Shown in pieces: positions 1 to 9,933 of a DNA stretch of 12,346 nucleotides. Under the pieces are notes generated by a model. The model did no database searches. It saw nothing but the letters and a program-made list of their open reading frames with translations, and was not told where the DNA came from. A program made the translations under genes and the position numbers. Every line of letters starts with the position of its first letter. Position 1 is the first letter of the stretch. Location: contig CAJXIS010000025.1 in assembly GCA_913054115.1 (NCBI GenBank), positions 1 to 12,346 of the forward strand, read 5' to 3'. Source of the stretch: an uncultured Acidimicrobiaceae bacterium (GTDB lineage Bacteria > Actinomycetota > Acidimicrobiia > Acidimicrobiales > MedAcidi-G1).

Positions 1-426
1 GTCGGGGATGTAGTTGTCGAGCAGCGTCAGGTAGAACTGGACGTGCAGCGCCTCTTCGTAGAGCTGGCGAGACAGGTACATCCTCGCCTCGGGGGCGTTG
101 ATGTGCCGGTAGAGGTTGAGCACCAGGTTGTTGGCGACGATCGAGTCGCCCGTGGCGAAAAACGCCACCAGCCGGTTCACCAGGTGCTTCTCGGCAGGGC
201 TCAGCTTCCGGTCGAGGTCCGGGAGGTCGTCGGAGAAGTCGATCTCGTCGACGGTCCAGGTGTTCTTGATGGCGTCCCGGTACATCTCGTAGAAGACGGG
301 GTAGCGCATGGGGCGCAGCGTCAGGTCGAAGCCCGGGTCGAGGATGTTGCCCCGCTGGGTCTTGGCGGCGGCGGGGGGCTCCGGCTGCTCGTCGGGTGCG
401 GCGAAGTTGGACTCGGCGAGGGCCAT
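1..426 (-). CDS. nrdB: Class I ribonucleotide reductase small (radical) subunit NrdB, N-terminal part
   Basis: The product is the R2 subunit, which generates the radical that the large subunit uses to reduce ribonucleotides to deoxyribonucleotides in the cytoplasm. Only the first 142 residues are visible; the gene runs off the left edge (the family is usually 310-380 residues). Metal-site residues can be read directly: Asp94 in FATGDSIV and the ExxH pair Glu125/His128 in EEALH. Tyr132 lies four residues after His128, where class Ia proteins carry the radical tyrosine, so a tyrosyl-radical enzyme is likely rather than a radical-free type. The ATG shares one base with the nrdA stop codon (TGATG), and a GAGG about 10 nt upstream, inside nrdA, can serve as ribosome binding site. 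It is therefore translationally coupled to nrdA. The remaining ligands lie outside the window. Confidence 0.96.
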   Translation of the reverse strand, partial: MALAESNFAAPDEQPEPPAAAKTQRGNILDPGFDLTLRPMRYPVFYEMYRDAIKNTWTVDEIDFSDDLPDLDRKLSPAEKHLVNRLVAFFATGDSIVANNLVLNLYRHINAPEARMYLSRQLYEEALHVQFYLTLLDNYIPD

Positions 427-2858
427 CAGTCGCACGCCTCACAGGACTCGGGGTTCTCCAGCGAGCACGCCATGGCCTCGGCGTCGGTGAACGCTTCGGC
501 CTCCGCCGGCTTCTGCTCGGGGGGTGGCGTCACACCGTTGCCGATGCCGTTGGTGGTCGTCTTGTTGATGCGGGTGGCCGGCCGGGACCGCAGGTAGTAG
601 GTGGTCTTGAGGCCCGATTTCCAGGCGTGGAGGTACATCGACGAGAGCTTCCCGATGGTGGGCGACTCCATGAACAGGTTCAGCGACTGGCTCTGGTCGA
701 TGAACGCCCCGCGCTCGGCGCCCATGTCGATCAGCGATCGCATCGGGACCTCCCAGGCGGTGCGGTAGACGGCCTGCAGGTCCTCGGGGATGTCGTCGAT
801 GCCCTGGATGGAGCCCTCGGCGGCCTTGATCCGGTTGGCCATCGCCTCGTCCCACATGCCCCGGCCCTGGAGCTCGCGGACCAGGTAGCGGTTGATCTGG
901 AGGAACTCGCCCGAGAGCGTCTCGCGCTTGAAGATGTTGGAGACCTGGGGCTCGATGCACTCGTAGCAGCCGACGATCGAGGCGATCGTGGCGGTGGGGG
1001 CGATGGCGATGAGCAGCGAGTTGCGCAGGCCGTGCTCGGTGATGCGGTCGCGCAGCCCCTGCCAGCGCTCGGTGTCGGTGGGCTCGATGCCCCAGAGGTC
1101 GAACTGCAGGTCGCCCTGCGCCACCCGGGTGATCGAGTAGTTGTCGTGCGGGCCGGCCACCTCGGCCAGCTCGGTCGAGGCCCACAGGGCGTTGAAGTAG
1201 ATCTCCTCGGAGATGCGGGCCGACAGGGAGCGTGCCTCGGGCGAGTCGAACGGCAGCCCCAGTTTGAAGAACACGTCCTGGAGGCCCATGAGGCCCATGC
1301 CCACCGGCCGCCACAGCGAGTTGGAGTGCTCGGCCTCGGGGGTCGGGTAGTAGTTGATGTCGATCACCCGGTCGAGGTACGGCACGGCGATGCGGACCAC
1401 CTCGCCGAGGCGCTCGAAGTCGAAGGCGCCGTCGACGACCAGCGACCCGAGGTTGACCGAGCCCAGGTTGCAGACGGCGGTCTCGTCCTGGTCGGTGACC
1501 TCGATGATCTCGGTGCACAGGTTCGACAGGTGCACGACCCGGCCGGGCTCGCCGGTCTGGTTGCACTTGCTGTTGGAGGCGTCCTTGAAGGTCATCCAGC
1601 CGTTGCCGGTCTGGGCGAGGGAGCGCATCATGCGGCTGTAGAGGTCGCGGGCCGGGATCTGGCGCTCGTAGAGGCCCTCCTCCTCGGCCTTGACGTAGGC
1701 GGTCTGGAACTCGTCGCCGAAGAGGTCGGTGAGGTGCGGCACCTTCTTGGGGTCGAACAGCGACCAGACCCAGTCGTTCTCGACCCGCTCCATGAACAGG
1801 TCGGGGATCCAGTTGGCGAGGTTGAGGTTGTGGGTGCGGCGCTGGTGGTCGCCGGTGTTCTCGCGCAGGTCGAGGAAATCCTCGATGTCGGCGTGCCAGG
1901 ACTCGAGGTAGATGCAGGCGGCGCCCTTGCGGCGACCGCCCTGGTTGACGGCGGCGACCGAGCTGTCGAGGGTCTTGAGCCACGGCACGATGCCGTTGGA
2001 CAGGCCGTTGGTGCCCTTGATGAGCGAGCCCTTGGCCCGGACGCGGTGCCACGCCACGCCGATGCCGCCGGCGAACTTCGAGAGGCGGGCGATGTCGGTG
2101 TAGCGCTTGTAGATGCCCTCGAGGCTGTCCTCGGGCGAGTCGAGCAGGTAGCACGACGACATCTGCGAGTGGACGGTGCCCGAGTTGAACAGCGTGGGGC
2201 TGGACGGCAGGTACTGGAGCGACGAGATGAGCTCGTAGAACCGGATCGCCTCGTCGGGGCAGGTGGACAGGCCACAGGCCACCCGCAGGAAGAAGTACTG
2301 CGGGGTCTCGAGGACCTCGCGGGTCTCGGGGTGGCGCAGCAGGTAGCGGTCGTAGACGGTGCGCAGGCCGAAGAACTCGAACAGGTTGTCGCGGTCGTGG
2401 ACGACCGTGTCGTCGAGCTTGCGGGCGTTGTCGGTGACGAACTCGACGGTGGCGTCGCCGATGATGCCGAGTTCGTGGCCGATCAGGACCGACTGCGAGA
2501 AGGAGTGGATGTTCTGGTTCCGCACCTCCTTGTCGATGACCGTGGCGAGGAGGCGGGCGGCCAGGCGGGAGTAGTTGGGTTCCTCGACCATGAGCGTCGA
2601 TGCGGTGCGGATGGACAGCTCGTCGAGCTCCTCGGTGGTGGCGCCGTCGCAGAGGCCCGAGATCGTGCGGGTGGCGATCTTCATCGGGTCGACACCCGAC
2701 AAGCCTTCGGCGCAGCGGTGGATGGCGCGCACGATCTTGTTGAGGTCGACCGGCTCGAGGTCGCCGTTGCGCTTGCGCACCATCATCTGTGATCCGCTGA
2801 GCGCGGGTGTTTCGTCGAGGCCCTCGGTGGAGAGCGCGCGGTCTTCGGTCAACGCCAT
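426..2858 (-). CDS. nrdA: Class I ribonucleoside-diphosphate reductase large (catalytic) subunit NrdA
   Basis: This 810-residue protein is the catalytic R1 subunit that makes dNDPs for DNA synthesis together with NrdB. An ATP-cone allosteric domain lies at about residues 25-113, where MMVRKRNGDLEPVDLNKI is typical, followed by the ten-stranded barrel. Expected catalytic residues are present: Cys236 in SSCYLL and Cys463 in VCNLGS (the redox pair), Asn446/Cys448/Glu450 in NLCTE (thiyl radical and general base), and the radical-relay pair Tyr754-Tyr755 in KTTYYLRSRPA. A flexible Pro/Glu-rich tail ends in Cys798, Cys806 and Cys809 (CEAC), the usual thioredoxin/glutaredoxin exchange cysteines. The start at 2858 is preferred because a strong GGGAAGGGAA ribosome site sits 6 nt upstream. 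An in-frame ATG at 2993 exists but lies in the promoter region. The intact ATP-cone implies dATP feedback inhibition. Confidence 0.97.
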   Translation of the reverse strand: MALTEDRALSTEGLDETPALSGSQMMVRKRNGDLEPVDLNKIVRAIHRCAEGLSGVDPMKIATRTISGLCDGATTEELDELSIRTASTLMVEEPNYSRLAARLLATVIDKEVRNQNIHSFSQSVLIGHELGIIGDATVEFVTDNARKLDDTVVHDRDNLFEFFGLRTVYDRYLLRHPETREVLETPQYFFLRVACGLSTCPDEAIRFYELISSLQYLPSSPTLFNSGTVHSQMSSCYLLDSPEDSLEGIYKRYTDIARLSKFAGGIGVAWHRVRAKGSLIKGTNGLSNGIVPWLKTLDSSVAAVNQGGRRKGAACIYLESWHADIEDFLDLRENTGDHQRRTHNLNLANWIPDLFMERVENDWVWSLFDPKKVPHLTDLFGDEFQTAYVKAEEEGLYERQIPARDLYSRMMRSLAQTGNGWMTFKDASNSKCNQTGEPGRVVHLSNLCTEIIEVTDQDETAVCNLGSVNLGSLVVDGAFDFERLGEVVRIAVPYLDRVIDINYYPTPEAEHSNSLWRPVGMGLMGLQDVFFKLGLPFDSPEARSLSARISEEIYFNALWASTELAEVAGPHDNYSITRVAQGDLQFDLWGIEPTDTERWQGLRDRITEHGLRNSLLIAIAPTATIASIVGCYECIEPQVSNIFKRETLSGEFLQINRYLVRELQGRGMWDEAMANRIKAAEGSIQGIDDIPEDLQAVYRTAWEVPMRSLIDMGAERGAFIDQSQSLNLFMESPTIGKLSSMYLHAWKSGLKTTYYLRSRPATRINKTTTNGIGNGVTPPPEQKPAEAEAFTDAEAMACSLENPESCEACD

Positions 2859-2864
2859 GTGGGG

Positions 2865-2880
2865 TTCCCTTCCCTTCCCT
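2865..2880 (-). promoter_or_regulatory. Tandem purine-rich ribosome binding site of nrdA
   Basis: On the minus strand the sequence AGGGAAGGGAAGGGAA, three GGGAA units in tandem, ends 6 nt before the nrdA ATG. It decides the start at 2858 over the in-frame ATG at 2993. Three overlapping Shine-Dalgarno-like units are more than a single site needs. Confidence 0.8.
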
Positions 2881-2899
2881 GCCGGCACTCGTTGCCGAC
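2881..2899 (-). promoter_or_regulatory. Predicted RNA hairpin in the nrdA leader, abutting the ribosome site
   Basis: In the nrdA leader RNA, GTCGGCA can pair with TGCCGGC across a five-base ACGAG loop, giving a 7-bp stem with one G-U pair. The hairpin ends exactly where the purine-rich ribosome site begins. It may affect translation or mRNA stability. No T-run follows it, so it is not a terminator. The pairing is read directly; the function is inferred. Confidence 0.4.
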
Positions 2900-2977
2900 G
2901 GGGTCCCGTTGTGTGTCCCGGGCGACATGCCGCTTCGCAGGGGCGATCCTGCTGGGAGAGTGACGTGAAGCCCGGGT

Positions 2978-3012
2978 CATGTATTTCACGCATGTAATTA
3001 CACCCGTGTCAA
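2978..3012 (-). promoter_or_regulatory. Putative nrdAB promoter with operator-like palindrome
   Basis: A perfect TTGACA (-35) is seen on the minus strand at 3007-3012. A clean -10 at ideal spacing is not obvious; GTGAAA (17-bp spacing) or TGAAAT (18 bp) would be weak. Just downstream of the -35 lies the perfect 10-bp palindrome TGTAATTACA (2993-3002), and the top strand carries CATGTA twice, 13 bp apart (2978 and 2991). This AT-rich block stands out in GC-rich DNA. Binding by NrdR or another regulator is possible, but the sequence does not closely match the usual NrdR box. It would give a leader of roughly 115-120 nt. Confidence 0.4.
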
Positions 3013-3128
3013 GAGATTCCTCGCGGGAGTGGTGGGTTTCTTCCGGCCACGCGCTCAGCGTGGGCGAAGAGGCCGAGAAAGTGGGGAATCGACGCGCGGA
3101 GCGCGCGAGCGGGATGACCGGGCAGGCG

Positions 3129-6275
<3,147 letters not shown>

Positions 6276-6285
6276 GACCGGAAGC

Positions 6286-6291
6286 AGGCTA
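6286..6291 (-). promoter_or_regulatory. Candidate -10 element of a near-leaderless ileS promoter
   Basis: The minus strand reads TAGCCT (a TAnnnT -10 pattern) with 10 nt between it and the ileS ATG. Transcription would start 0-4 nt before the start codon, consistent with the missing ribosome site. No good -35 is seen 16-18 bp upstream, so the call is weak. TANNNT at this distance from the start is a common actinobacterial leaderless arrangement. Confidence 0.3.
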
Positions 6292-6301
6292 ACGGCGCCC
6301 C

Positions 6302-6313
6302 CGGCCCGGGCCG
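6302..6313. repeat. 12-bp perfect GC palindrome between the lipoprotein gene and ileS
   Basis: CGGCCCGGGCCG is a perfect palindrome lying between the lipoprotein stop and the ileS start. It has no loop and no downstream T-run, so it is not a convincing terminator. It could arise by chance in GC-rich DNA or could hinder read-through into ileS. Confidence 0.3.
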
Positions 6314-6332
6314 TGGGAGGGTCGGGGCTGGT

Positions 6333-7544
6333 TCAGCCGCGGCCTGCGCGTGCCGACTCGTAGATCAGGTCCCAGGTCTCACGGTAGGTGGGTGGCGGCA
6401 GGCCCAGTTCACCCAACTGCTTCGCCTCGAGGTAGAGGACCTCGAGAGCCACCTCCTCGGGTGTATCGGTGAGGTGGACCGCCGACTTCGCGGAACTTTC
6501 CTCGACGACGTAGACGCCGTCCCCGATCGGCGTGATCGGGGTGAGGGCTGGAGCCCCACCGGGGGTGGGAACGAAGTCGCCGAGCGTCAGGAATGCGATC
6601 ACGGTGTCGCCGACCTCCAGCGTGAGGCCTGAAGCCATGCTCAGCGAGAGGTCGACAGTCTCGTCCGGAAACACTTCGATCGATTCGTCGTCGGGATCGG
6701 GGATCGTGAGTCCGATTCGGTGGGCGTCCTCAGGGGAGACGCTGAACGGGTAGACGCCGCCGGTGACCGCGAACGAGAGCACTGTTCCCGCGATGACCGG
6801 GTTGCCGACTCCGCGACGCTGACCGATGATCTGGACATTGTCGAGATCGACGATCGTGCGGGTGATCAGGCCGCTGAGGTCGTGCATGGACGTGATCGTG
6901 GCGATGTCGAGGTCCCCGGAGGGCGTCGGGACCACGGTGCGTAGGCCTTCGACGACGCCCTGGACGGCAAACAGGCTTGTCTCGGCGAACAGTTCGGGAT
7001 TGACGGCGACGGGAGTGAAGTAGCCGCCCATGCCGAGTGAGGGCGAAAGGCGGTCCACGGCGATGCCCGCTCCGTCGAGGATGGTTGCGGAGTATTGCGG
7101 CGCACCTTCGGTCGGCGCGATCGTGGTGGTGATGTCGGCCTCACCCGATTGTTCAATCGGATCGACGTTTGTCGGACTTTGTGTCTGCTCGATTGTCGTG
7201 GTCGTAACGGCTGTGTCTGCCGAAAGTTGGCCAGTTGCGGTTGTCTCGATCGACGGCGGCTGAAGAGCGACGGTGGATTTCTCGGCAACGTTCTCGGTGG
7301 CGTCAACTGGCGTCGTCGGGATCGTGTCATCGTCCATCGTTGTGGTTTCCACGACCTGGGTATCCGGTTGGCCCTGGGAAACCGGAGCGCCCTCTGCGTC
7401 CAGGGAGCGGGTGGGCGAGCACGCAGCGAGGAAGAAGGCGACTGACACCGCCAGGAGTGCGACGTTTGCCGAGGTGGTAGTTCGAATTGCCCAGCGAGGC
7501 TGGGGTCGGGCTGCGCATGACGTTGTGAGGAGTGGCTTCAGCAT
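6333..7544 (-). CDS. Threonine-rich secreted lipoprotein of unknown function
   Basis: This 403-residue protein is not assigned to a family. It has a long basic N-region, a hydrophobic stretch (NVALLAVSVAFFLA, about 27-40) and a lipobox LAAC with Cys42, which predicts a lipid-anchored exported protein. Residues about 43-150 form a low-complexity, Thr/Pro/acidic linker with runs such as TTTT, typical of a stalk holding a domain away from the membrane. Residues about 150-350 look globular and beta-rich. In that part VQGVVEG, VDLDNVQIIGQ, VGDTVIAFLTLGD and GDGVYVVEE recall a beta domain I have seen in actinobacterial surface proteins; this is only an impression. The last 40 residues are probably helical. 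The start at 7544 is chosen because the signal peptide follows at once. It overlaps the end of the metalloprotease gene by 7 nt (ATGCTGA), implying translational coupling and a shared role. It is less GC-rich than neighbouring genes. Confidence 0.82.
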   Translation of the reverse strand: MLKPLLTTSCAARPQPRWAIRTTTSANVALLAVSVAFFLAACSPTRSLDAEGAPVSQGQPDTQVVETTTMDDDTIPTTPVDATENVAEKSTVALQPPSIETTATGQLSADTAVTTTTIEQTQSPTNVDPIEQSGEADITTTIAPTEGAPQYSATILDGAGIAVDRLSPSLGMGGYFTPVAVNPELFAETSLFAVQGVVEGLRTVVPTPSGDLDIATITSMHDLSGLITRTIVDLDNVQIIGQRRGVGNPVIAGTVLSFAVTGGVYPFSVSPEDAHRIGLTIPDPDDESIEVFPDETVDLSLSMASGLTLEVGDTVIAFLTLGDFVPTPGGAPALTPITPIGDGVYVVEESSAKSAVHLTDTPEEVALEVLYLEAKQLGELGLPPPTYRETWDLIYESARAGRG

Positions 7545-8275
7545 GGGTAGTTGTGCGCGTGTTCGTAGATGTGGCACCTCGCCTCGACATCGACGGCGTG
7601 GAGGTCGCGTTGTTCGAGATGGCCGTTGAAGTGACAACCTCCGATCCCTTGAGTCATCGTCGCCCAGTCCTGGTCGATGTTCGACGCGGTCGCTGTGCCG
7701 CAGTCGTGTTGGGCGCCGAGCAACGAGTGGCCGATGCCCATGGTGTGACCCCATTCATGGACAGCGACCGATGGGAAATCCAGCCCGGTGAAGCTTCCAT
7801 GTCCGACAAACGGGTTCATATTCCAGGTGTACGTGCTGTCGAATCTGAGTTCAAACATCAGGATGTGCTGATTGGTGTCGCTGTAGGTGAGACCGTTCAT
7901 GCAGGCAACCGCCCAGCCGCATGAATAGGAAAGCGAGGTGTCTTCCCAGTAGACGTGATTTGGCGACGCCGAGTTCTCCGGTGCATTCAACTGGTGGCCG
8001 GTTGTCCAGACCGCCCTGGCGCCTCTCACGATCGTCTGAACATTTGCTGGGACGGTGCCGCTGAAGTGCCAGTCGCGTTGGGCGTTCGGCCAGTGGGACC
8101 AGCAGAGACCATCCGGAGGCGGATCGTTGGGTCCGTAGTAGCAGTTCCAGTCGTCGTTGGCCGGCGGAGCGTGGGCGCCGGACACCTCGAACGAGATCAA
8201 CGAAGCGGCGAGCACGAAGAGGGCCACGATGGACATTCGGACCCTGCGAGAGGCCCGAGACCTTGAAGTGTCCAC
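7538..8275 (-). CDS. Secreted zinc metalloprotease, metzincin (matrixin-like)
   Basis: This 245-residue protein is predicted to be an exported zinc endopeptidase. A Sec-type signal peptide is clear: a basic N-region with RR, a hydrophobic core (SIVALFVLAASLISF) and a likely cut after GAHA near residue 36. The catalytic motif HEWGHTMGIGH (173-183) fits HExxHxxGxxH with zinc ligands His173, His177 and His183 and base Glu174. Ser follows the third His, as in matrixins, and Met207 in WATMTQG is placed for the Met-turn. The mature form carries eight cysteines (45, 58, 119, 125, 192, 214, 234, 245), enough for four disulfides, the last being the C-terminal residue. No Cys-switch propeptide is seen. 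The GTG at 8275 is preferred because GGAAGGAAG lies about 5 nt upstream; ATG at 8236 is an alternative. The substrate is unknown. The coupled downstream lipoprotein suggests joint action at the cell surface. Confidence 0.88.
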   Translation of the reverse strand: MDTSRSRASRRVRMSIVALFVLAASLISFEVSGAHAPPANDDWNCYYGPNDPPPDGLCWSHWPNAQRDWHFSGTVPANVQTIVRGARAVWTTGHQLNAPENSASPNHVYWEDTSLSYSCGWAVACMNGLTYSDTNQHILMFELRFDSTYTWNMNPFVGHGSFTGLDFPSVAVHEWGHTMGIGHSLLGAQHDCGTATASNIDQDWATMTQGIGGCHFNGHLEQRDLHAVDVEARCHIYEHAHNYPC

Positions 8276-8306
8276 CTGAACTTCCTTCCATCATCCGCTG
8301 CGCGAA

Positions 8307-8335
8307 AATCTAGTTGCAACGGTTGGAAGGGTGAA
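8307..8335 (-). promoter_or_regulatory. Putative promoter of the metalloprotease-lipoprotein pair
   Basis: The minus strand shows TTCACC (8330-8335, four of six matches to the -35 consensus), a 17-bp spacer and TAGATT (8307-8312, TAnnnT). The spacer holds the palindrome GTTGCAAC (8313-8320) directly against the -10, overlapped by CAACGGTTG (8317-8325), a possible operator. A purine-rich ribosome site, GGAAGGAAG on the minus strand (8281-8289), lies about 5 nt before the GTG start. Together these give the pair its own transcription unit with a leader of about 25 nt. Confidence 0.4.
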
Positions 8336-8363
8336 TCAAAGTGCAGTCATCGCTGCCAATGGT

Positions 8364-9920
8364 TCAGACCAGGAGTCGCGTCTTGCCGAAGATGTTTCCG
8401 TAGAGGATGCGGCCGTCGTCGTCGATGTGGACACCGCCGCCGAGGGTGTTGAACTGCGAACCGCCGACCGTCCACGAACCGACCGACTCGCCGGTGGTCC
8501 AGTCGAGGGCCTCGATGGTCCACTTCCCGCCCCGGGTGCCGCACGTGTAGACGAGGTCGGCGCCCTGGCTCACGCCCGGCACCGAGTTGGGCGAGCTCAC
8601 CTCGGTGTTCACCCAGGCCTGGCGCAGCTCGCGGGCCTTCGGGTCCCACTCGTACTTGTGGAGGCCGAAGGGGGTGTAGGCGGCGTGGTGGCCGAGGAAG
8701 AAGCAGAGCAGCCGTGCGCCCCGCTGCGGCAGCCACCCGGGCAGCGAGGACGGCTCGTTGTTGACCGTCATGGCGCCGTATCCCGACACGGTGATCGACT
8801 GCTCGGTCTGGATGGCCGGCAGGTCGGGGTCGCCCATGTTGGCGGGGCCGATGCCGGCGATCCGACGGGACGGGGCGTCCGGGAGCTGTTCCCAGTCGTC
8901 GGGGATGGCGTCGCGCCACAACAGCGTGATGTTGACGACCGGGTCGCCGTCGCCGATCACGACGAAGCGGTCCTCGTCGGGTCCGAAGCCCATCAGGGAC
9001 GGGGTGGTGCCCGAACCGGTGCCGTTGCCGTTGCGGTACTCGGCGCTCCATGCACCGTCGGCCGGGTCGAGCGAGAGCCGCTCGCCGGTCCAGACCACCT
9101 TGTGCGTGTGGTCGACGGAGCTGACGTAGATGCCGCCGTCCTCGTCCACGCAGGTGCTGGTGCGGACCCAGCCGTAGCCGGTGTTGCCGCGCTGCTCCTC
9201 CATGCGGGCGCAGTGGGCGGCGGCGTCCTCGGCGGCCCGGGGCAGCCGGATCGCCTCATAGGACGAGAAGTCGCGTTCGAGGCACACCACCCAGCCGTGG
9301 TCGGTGGTCAGCACGAGGCGGCCGTCGAAGGTGAGGTTGGCGCCGACGAAGAAGCCGTCGATGTGGTCGGGCTTGTCCCAGCGGGCCTTCTCGACGATGG
9401 CCGAGTGCCGGTCGCCGGGGGTGGCGTCGGCGTAGGCGACGGCGTGCGTTTTGCGGCCGAGGTACAGGGTGTGTTCGTGGTCGAGCAGGGCGTAGATGCC
9501 GTCGAGGCCGGTGAGGTAGCGCATCGCCAGGTCGGCGGCGTGCATGACGGCCTCGTCGCCGTCCAGATCGTCGAGGCCGGCCAGGTCGGCCTCGAGGGTG
9601 GCACGGGGGGTCGGCTCCTCGCCGGGGATGGCGTAGGTGGCGAGCACCTCGAGGGTGTCGTAGTCGAGCCTGGCGAGCTGCTGGCGGCCGTTGCTCCAGA
9701 TCACCCGCCGCCCGTCGGGGTACGGGCCCGAGATGAGGCTTCCGAAGTGGCCAGGGCCCAGCCAGGCGTGCTGGCGCTGGTCGTCGCCGAGGACGAGGTG
9801 GCCGTCGGGCCGGGGGCCGGTGAGGGCGGTGTTGTCCTGCTGGTCGCAGCGCCCGTGGGCGATCGGGTTCTCGGAGTCGGCGAGGAACGGGTTGCGGGGT
9901 CCGGTGCGCATGGAACTCAC
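8364..9920 (-). CDS. Unrecognised repeat-rich protein, probably a cytoplasmic beta-propeller
   Basis: I do not recognise this 518-residue protein. It has no signal peptide or membrane segment. Its sequence is dominated by short strand-turn-strand units of the kind seen in beta-propellers (PQQ/YVTN-like): PDGRRVIWSNGRQQLARLD (68-86), TFDGRLVLTTDHGWVVCLE (197-215), VDEDGGIYVSSVDHTHKVVW (258-277), DLVYTCGTRGGKWTIEALDW (455-474) and IDDDGRILYGNIFGKTRLL (499-517). These place D-x-G turns before strands and end strands with an aromatic or charged pair. It could be a lactonase-like enzyme, a ligand sensor or a scaffold; no catalytic motif supports a choice. The gene follows the tauD-like gene by 13 nt and so shares its operon and presumably its pathway. 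The start is GTG at 9920 or ATG at 9911, three codons later. No clear Shine-Dalgarno is seen. Confidence 0.85.
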   Translation of the reverse strand: MSSMRTGPRNPFLADSENPIAHGRCDQQDNTALTGPRPDGHLVLGDDQRQHAWLGPGHFGSLISGPYPDGRRVIWSNGRQQLARLDYDTLEVLATYAIPGEEPTPRATLEADLAGLDDLDGDEAVMHAADLAMRYLTGLDGIYALLDHEHTLYLGRKTHAVAYADATPGDRHSAIVEKARWDKPDHIDGFFVGANLTFDGRLVLTTDHGWVVCLERDFSSYEAIRLPRAAEDAAAHCARMEEQRGNTGYGWVRTSTCVDEDGGIYVSSVDHTHKVVWTGERLSLDPADGAWSAEYRNGNGTGSGTTPSLMGFGPDEDRFVVIGDGDPVVNITLLWRDAIPDDWEQLPDAPSRRIAGIGPANMGDPDLPAIQTEQSITVSGYGAMTVNNEPSSLPGWLPQRGARLLCFFLGHHAAYTPFGLHKYEWDPKARELRQAWVNTEVSSPNSVPGVSQGADLVYTCGTRGGKWTIEALDWTTGESVGSWTVGGSQFNTLGGGVHIDDDGRILYGNIFGKTRLLV

Positions 9921-9933
9921 GGGCGGCCGGTGC

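Noticed and set aside
396..2792. A 798-codon open frame on the plus strand opposite nrdA
   Set aside because: It is exactly antisense to nrdA, whose motifs are complete. Its translation is compositionally biased (Val, Gly, Asp, Leu, Arg) with no recognisable motif, as expected opposite a GC-rich gene.
2859..2993. N-terminal extension of nrdA to an ATG at 2993
   Set aside because: That ATG falls in the promoter palindrome and lacks a ribosome site; the ATG at 2858 has a strong one, and the ATP-cone begins shortly after it.
2859..3000. A cobalamin riboswitch before nrdA
   Set aside because: The leader is only about 115-120 nt and no B12-box-like conserved segments were seen.
3081..3105. Hairpin (5-bp CGCGC/GCGCG stem, GGA loop) after ileS as a terminator
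   Set aside because: The stem is short and is not followed by a T-run on the minus strand. Alternating CG tracts are common by chance at this GC content.
7545..7754. N-terminal extension of the lipoprotein to 7754
   Set aside because: It would overlap the protease gene by over 200 nt, is Arg-rich, and would bury the signal peptide and lipobox.
7030..7924. Several plus-strand open frames of about 60-130 codons opposite the lipoprotein and protease genes
   Set aside because: They are antisense to genes with clear signal peptides and motifs and show no ribosome sites or domains.
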